64,000 nt of DNA from an uncultured Bacteroidales bacterium (GTDB lineage: Bacteria > Bacteroidota > Bacteroidia > Bacteroidales > Paludibacteraceae). Below the pieces are notes generated by a model. That model had not been told where the DNA came from, did no database searches, and was given only the letters and a program-made list of their open reading frames with translations. The translations under genes and the position numbers were made by a program. The stretch spans positions 124,001 through 188,000 of the forward strand of contig ONIM01000002.1 in NCBI GenBank assembly GCA_900317885.1, given 5' to 3'. Of this stretch, positions 60,285 to 64,000 are shown piece after piece; within the stretch, counting starts at the first letter, position 1; every line of letters begins with the position of its first letter.

Positions 60285-61459
60285 CCATATTACTCGATCC
60301 CGAGAAGGCGGATCTCTCCGCGTTGCCCATCACCCCGGATTGCCATCCCGACTACATCTTCGTCGGCGGCTCTACCGGTGGAGATACCACGGCCTTTGTC
60401 CTTGCGATCAAAGAGAAACTGGCTTCCATTTCTTTCCCCCTACACGGGGGGATCGAGGGGGGCCTTCCCATAGTCCTCTTCCCCGGAAATGCAGAGCAAT
60501 TCACTCCCGAGGCGGACACCATCCTCTACCTCTCTTTGCTTTCCGGCGACAACCCCGAATACCTTGTCCATCAGCAGGTTAGAGCGGCAAGAGCCATACA
60601 TGGCTCATCCATTACCGTCATCCCTACGGCCTACATCCTCATCGATGGCGGGGTAGAGACTTCTACCATGCGCGTGACGGGTACGAAACCACTAAACCCC
60701 TTAAACGCCGAAGGCATTCAAACCATCATCGACACCTGTATCGCGGCCGAACTGATGGGCAAAAAAGCCATCTACCTGGAAGCCGGTTCGGGCGCCAAGA
60801 CACCTGTCCCGCCGTCTGTCATCAAGGCCGTGCGAGAGAAAGTGCAGATACCGCTCATCGTCGGAGGGGGTATCCGTACTCCCGAAGCGATGCAAGCAGC
60901 CTATCACGCCGGCGCTGACATCGTCGTCATCGGTAACCATTTTGAGTCCCATCCCGAGGATCTCCAAAAATTTCTGTCAGCGAAGCGGTCTGTCAGAGAA
61001 ACGGTCTGTACTCTGTCAGCGCAGCGGTCTGACGACGAGCGCTTCATGACTTTAGCCATCGAGGAAGCGCGAAAGGCGTTTTCATCGCAAGAGATCCCCA
61101 TCGGTTGCGTCATCGTCTCGCAAAACCAAATCATCGGTCGAGGACACAACCTCACCGAGACCCTCTCGGACGTTACCGCCCACGCGGAGATACAGGCCAT
61201 CACTGCGGCTTCGCAAACGGTCGGCGGCAAATACCTTCCGGACGCTACTCTTTACGTTACCGTAGAACCCTGCGCTATGTGCGCCGGAGCCATCGGTTGG
61301 GCGCAAATCAGCCGTATCGTTTATGGCACACCCGACCCCAAAAGAGGCTTCCGAACCTACGCCCCACGGGCTTTTCACCCCAAAGCAACCGTCACTTCCG
61401 GCGTACTCGAGACCGAGTGCCGACAACTAATACAAGAATTCTTTAAATTGAAGCGGTAA
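60269..61459 (+). CDS. Fusion: PcrB-type prenyl-glyceryl phosphate synthase + TadA tRNA adenosine deaminase
   Basis: 396 residues. Residues 1-235 match the PcrB/GGGP synthase family: LAILLDPEKADL, YIFVGGSTGGDT, IVLFPGNAEQFTPEADTILY, YLEAGSGAKTPVP and VGGGIRTPEAMQAAYHAGAD; it forms prenyl-glyceryl phosphate ethers. Residues 255-396 match TadA: FMTLAIEEARKAFSSQEIPI, zinc ligands H305AE307 and P334CAMC338, GTPDPKRG; it converts A34 to inosine in tRNA. The linker (236-254) is encoded by tandem CTGTCAGCG repeats, and residues 54-65 by a GC-rich element. The start overlaps gldD by 16 bases; the stop overlaps the next start (TAATG). Confidence 0.9.
   Translation: MDKKLAILLDPEKADLSALPITPDCHPDYIFVGGSTGGDTTAFVLAIKEKLASISFPLHGGIEGGLPIVLFPGNAEQFTPEADTILYLSLLSGDNPEYLVHQQVRAARAIHGSSITVIPTAYILIDGGVETSTMRVTGTKPLNPLNAEGIQTIIDTCIAAELMGKKAIYLEAGSGAKTPVPPSVIKAVREKVQIPLIVGGGIRTPEAMQAAYHAGADIVVIGNHFESHPEDLQKFLSAKRSVRETVCTLSAQRSDDERFMTLAIEEARKAFSSQEIPIGCVIVSQNQIIGRGHNLTETLSDVTAHAEIQAITAASQTVGGKYLPDATLYVTVEPCAMCAGAIGWAQISRIVYGTPDPKRGFRTYAPRAFHPKATVTSGVLETECRQLIQEFFKLKR
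60431..60466. repeat. GC-rich palindromic element inside the PcrB domain
   Basis: TCTTTCCCCCTACACGGGGG then GATCGAGGGGGGCCTT. Similar to 6765-6798. It is in frame, encoding SFPLHGGIEGG just before the phosphate-site strand IVLFPGN. Confidence 0.6.
60973..61033. repeat. Tandem CTGTCAGCGAAGCGGT repeat forming the PcrB-TadA linker
   Basis: Three imperfect units of CTGTCAGNGNANCGGT with GTCAG...CTGAC inverted ends. They are in frame and encode SAKRSVRETV and TLSAQRSD. Confidence 0.7.
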
Positions 61460-63369
61460 TGCAAATATCAAATCTCAAATCTCAGATCTCAAATGGCAAA
61501 TACGCCCCCATCATCTTGCGCCTGGGCATTTTTGCGCTCCTTGCAGCAGTCATCGTCCTGATGTTCCCGCGTTACAACAACGCCTTTCGTTACTACTACG
61601 AGGTGGGAAAACCCTGGGGCGCTGCGACTTTGACGGCGGATTTCGATTTTCCAATCTATAAGACCGATGAGCAGCTCGAGAAAGAGCAGCAACAACTCCT
61701 CTCTACCTTCACGCCCTGCTACCGTTATATCCGCGGTGTACAGCGTCAGGTCCATGTCGTCTCTCTCCAGGACATGGAGTGGCTGCAGGCGCAGTCGTTC
61801 TCACGCATCTCTATCATGAACGGACGCGTGGCGAAGACATATCCCCTCTCGGATATATACACCCCCAGATCCGCTTATGAGCACTTCGGATACGACTGCC
61901 CCCAGAACCTTGAGATGGATACCGCCCTCACCCAAACCATGCGCGAGCATCTCTTTGAGACCCTCTCTCCGACCCAGGGAATAGTGCAGAAAGGAGAGAA
62001 AATCATCGGCAACGGAGAGATCGTTACCGACCGCTCCTACCAGGTCCTGCAATCCCTCCGAAGAGCCTATGACGACGAAGAGATCGGTACCAAGCAGCGC
62101 ACGATCTCCATCCTCGGCGAGGCCATGCTCGTCACCCTATTCCTCTGTCTTTTTGTCATCTACTTATACGTCTTCCGCATGGCGTACCTGCGCTCTCTAT
62201 CGACGGTGCTTTTCTTCTGCCTTCAGATGTTTATCGTCATCGGACTCGCGTGTCTCGCCTTGCGTTTCAACCTCTCCGTCTATATCATCCCCTTTGCATG
62301 GGTACCTATTTTAACGCGCGTCTTCTTTGACTCCCGAACGGCTCTCTTCCTGCATTTCACCACCATCCTTATCACCTCCATCGTCGTGCCTTCGCCTGTG
62401 GAGTTCTTCTTCATCCAGATTGTGGTAGGAATGACGGCTGTCTCTTCGCTCTCAGACATGACGCGCCGTGCGCAGCTCACCCAGACCGCCGCGTGGATCC
62501 TTCTCTCGCAAGTGATCGCATATACCGCCATCACTTTTGCGCAGACAGGCGCGTGGTCGTCTATCAACCTCTGGATGTACCTCTATTTCGCTATCTGCTG
62601 CCTTCTCACTATCGGTTGTTACGGACTGATTTACGCCTTCGAGAAACTCTTCCGTTTCATCTCCTCGATCACTCTGGTCGAGCTGACGGATATCAACTCC
62701 GACCTCTTGCACGCTCTCGCAGAGAAAGCCCCCGGCACTTTCCAGCACTCCATGCAGGTCTCTAACCTTGCTGCTGAGGCGGCGAAGACCATCGGCGCTA
62801 ACGCGCTGCTCGTGCGTACGGGCGCTCTTTACCATGATATCGGTAAGATGACCGACCCGCTCTACTATACCGAGAACCAGAACGGCTCCGACAATCCCTT
62901 GCTGACGATGGATCCGCGTGATGCTGCACAAGTCGTCATCTCCCACGTGACCGAAGGAGAGCGTATTGCGCGCAAGAACCACCTGCCCGAAGTGGTCATC
63001 AACTTCATTACTACCCACCACGGCACCTCCCTTGTCCGCTATTTCTATAACACCTATTGCAATGCGCATCCCAAGGAATCGGTGGACGAGTCGCTCTTCC
63101 GCTATAAAGGTCCCAAACCTTCTACCAAAGAAGCGGCCATCCTCATGATGGCGGACGCTATCGAAGCCCGCTCACGAAGCCTCGAGGACTTCTCCGAAGC
63201 CTCCATTGCGGAAGCGGTAAACCAGATGATTGATGCCCAGATCGCGGATGGACAATTCGCAGAGACACCTCTCTCCTTCAAGGACGTAGAGGACATCCGG
63301 CGCGTCTTCACTACCCGCATCACCGCCATGAATCATCATCGTATTTCATACCCTACGTTGAATAAATGA
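61459..63369 (+). CDS. PgpH-like 7TM-HD family phosphodiesterase
   Basis: 636 residues. One N-terminal membrane segment (LGIFALLAAVIVLMF), an extracytoplasmic 7TMR-HDED-like domain (about 50-220), a seven-helix membrane block (about 225-410) and a C-terminal HD domain: LRTGALYHDIGKMTDPLYYT-type HD motif near residue 470, VVISHVTEGERIARK, TTHHGTSLVRYFY. This layout matches PgpH, which hydrolyses c-di-AMP. The first 14 residues (MQISNLKSQISNGK) are encoded by an AT-rich dispersed repeat. It overlaps the upstream stop by one base and the dusB start by four. Confidence 0.88.
   Translation: MQISNLKSQISNGKYAPIILRLGIFALLAAVIVLMFPRYNNAFRYYYEVGKPWGAATLTADFDFPIYKTDEQLEKEQQQLLSTFTPCYRYIRGVQRQVHVVSLQDMEWLQAQSFSRISIMNGRVAKTYPLSDIYTPRSAYEHFGYDCPQNLEMDTALTQTMREHLFETLSPTQGIVQKGEKIIGNGEIVTDRSYQVLQSLRRAYDDEEIGTKQRTISILGEAMLVTLFLCLFVIYLYVFRMAYLRSLSTVLFFCLQMFIVIGLACLALRFNLSVYIIPFAWVPILTRVFFDSRTALFLHFTTILITSIVVPSPVEFFFIQIVVGMTAVSSLSDMTRRAQLTQTAAWILLSQVIAYTAITFAQTGAWSSINLWMYLYFAICCLLTIGCYGLIYAFEKLFRFISSITLVELTDINSDLLHALAEKAPGTFQHSMQVSNLAAEAAKTIGANALLVRTGALYHDIGKMTDPLYYTENQNGSDNPLLTMDPRDAAQVVISHVTEGERIARKNHLPEVVINFITTHHGTSLVRYFYNTYCNAHPKESVDESLFRYKGPKPSTKEAAILMMADAIEARSRSLEDFSEASIAEAVNQMIDAQIADGQFAETPLSFKDVEDIRRVFTTRITAMNHHRISYPTLNK
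61465..61496. repeat. AT-rich repeat (ATATCAAATCTCAAATCTCA) at the start of the PgpH-like gene
   Basis: Four CAAATCT / CAGATCT units beginning at the second codon. They are in frame and encode ISNLKSQISN. Confidence 0.7.
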
Positions 63370-64000
63370 AACCGCTCTATTTAGCTCCCATGGAGGACGT
63401 TACCGATCCGGCGTTCCGTGCGCTCTGCAAACGCTACGGAGCCGATCGCGTCTATACGGAGTTCGTTAACGCCGACGCCCTCGTCCGTGACATAGCCTCG
63501 ACGACCCGCAAGCTAACCATCTCCGATGCAGAGCGACCCGTGGCGATACAGATCTACGGACGTGAACCCGAAGCCATGGCTGATGCCGCACGCATAGTGG
63601 AGCAGGCACAACCGGACTTCATCGACATCAATTTTGGCTGCCCCGTGAAGAAGGTCGCGGGAAAGGGTGCCGGAGCCGGACTCTTAAGGGACGTGCCCAA
63701 GATGCTTGAAATAGCCCGCGCAGTCGTTAACGCCGTCCACACGCCCGTCACCGCCAAAACCCGCCTCGGCTGGGATGAAAAGGACTTGATTCCAAGATAT
63801 AACCCGCTCGGTCTCAATACTCCCTTCCCTTCAGGGGAGGGACGGGGTGAGGCTTCCTATTTTATAGTGGACTTGGCCGAAGCCCTCCAGGACTGCGGCA
63901 TTACTGAACTCGCCATCCATGGCCGTACACGCTCGCAGATGTACCGCGGTGAGGCGGACTGGACCCTCATCGGCGAAGTCAAGAATAACCCGCGCATACA
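63366..64000 (+). CDS. dusB: tRNA-dihydrouridine synthase, DusB-like (runs off the right edge)
   Basis: About 211 residues are visible. A flavoenzyme reducing uridines in tRNA. The N-terminus MKPLYLAPMEDVTDPAFRAL holds the FMN-phosphate side of the barrel; AIQIYGREPEAMADAARIVE, FIDINFGCPVKKVAGKGAGA and VTAKTRLGWDEKD follow. Between that last motif and IVDLAEALQDCGITELAIHG there are about 25 extra residues (141-166), much of them encoded by a GC-rich palindromic element with the peptide NTPFPSGEGRGEAS. IHGRTRSQMYRGEADW is intact. The ATG overlaps the PgpH-like stop by four bases. Confidence 0.93.
   Translation, partial: MKPLYLAPMEDVTDPAFRALCKRYGADRVYTEFVNADALVRDIASTTRKLTISDAERPVAIQIYGREPEAMADAARIVEQAQPDFIDINFGCPVKKVAGKGAGAGLLRDVPKMLEIARAVVNAVHTPVTAKTRLGWDEKDLIPRYNPLGLNTPFPSGEGRGEASYFIVDLAEALQDCGITELAIHGRTRSQMYRGEADWTLIGEVKNNPRI
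63816..63855. repeat. GC-rich palindromic element inserted in frame in dusB
   Basis: AATACTCCCTTCCCTTCAGG then GGAGGGACGGGGTGAGGCTT. The 5' 18 bases are identical to the copy in the comEC-like gene at 17713. Confidence 0.75.

Overview
The window is chromosomal DNA from a member of the Bacteroidales (Bacteroidota), GC roughly 50-55 %. The evidence is a 286-residue primary sigma factor of the Bacteroidota type, many promoters of the matching TTG / TAnnTTTG form, a gliding lipoprotein GldD, secreted giants with sorting-domain-like C-termini, a Porin_10 family outer membrane protein, and the archaeal-type glycogen debranching / GT4 / GH57 cluster known from Bacteroides. A gut or rumen lineage such as Paludibacteraceae would fit, but I cannot fix the family. 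I see no insertion sequence, prophage, CRISPR array, rRNA or replication origin.

Layout. 1-3317 (minus): partial metallophosphoesterase, DUF3127 SSB-like protein, pgk, Kelch-like lipoprotein. 3394-3993 (plus): 5-formyl-THF cyclo-ligase. 3968-7312 (minus): helical unknown, prenyl diphosphate synthase, ddl, lipoprotein. 7486-17257 (minus): 2290-residue surface protein, outer membrane protein, xseA, helix-hairpin-helix membrane protein. 17340-19723 (minus): RprY-like regulator, rpe, short ComEC. 19813-22345 (plus): asparaginase and PepD dipeptidase. 22382-32520 (minus): typA, trigger factor, mpl, YtxH, holin-like protein, AI-2E permease, dCMP deaminase, S41 protease, DUF4874/DUF4832 protein. 32869-33156 (plus): small secreted protein. 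33189-35761 (minus): panD, tgt, lptG-like. 35934-42473 (minus): 2179-residue InlB-repeat protein. 42638-45196 (minus): glgP. 45380-47773 (plus): RNase R-like protein, envelope protein, ribbon-helix-helix protein. 47865-48961 (minus): tRNA-Arg(UCU) and rpoD. 49077-59440 (minus): manC, debranching enzyme, GT4, GH57, porin, clpC, trxA. 59658-64000 (plus): gldD, a PcrB-TadA fusion, a PgpH-like HD phosphodiesterase and a partial dusB.

The genes are mainly housekeeping: cell wall (ddl, mpl, prenyl diphosphates, lptG-like), glycogen (glgP, GDE, GT4, GH57), tRNA modification (tgt, tadA, dusB), proteostasis (typA, trigger factor, clpC, S41, trxA) and envelope proteins. Transcription units are long and unidirectional. 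At least nine minus-strand promoters share one layout: TTGC, a 19-20 base spacer carrying an A-tract, then TAnnTTTG.

Two unusual themes stand out. First, short dispersed repeats fill many intra-operon spacers and also sit in frame inside genes: AT-rich AAATCATAAATC-like tandems, CTTTCGACTTTCGA-like tandems, and GC-rich palindromes around CCCTTCAGGGG. They contribute peptides to Mpl, GldD (twice), PcrB-TadA (twice, including the fusion linker), ManC, ComEC, DusB, PgpH, the debranching enzyme and the InlB-repeat protein. This resembles the in-frame palindromic elements of Rickettsia. Second, several conserved proteins lack whole domains: RNase R without cold-shock domains, trigger factor without its PPIase domain, ComEC reduced to its membrane core, a short XseA without adjacent xseB, and a response regulator with Glu at the phospho-acceptor position.
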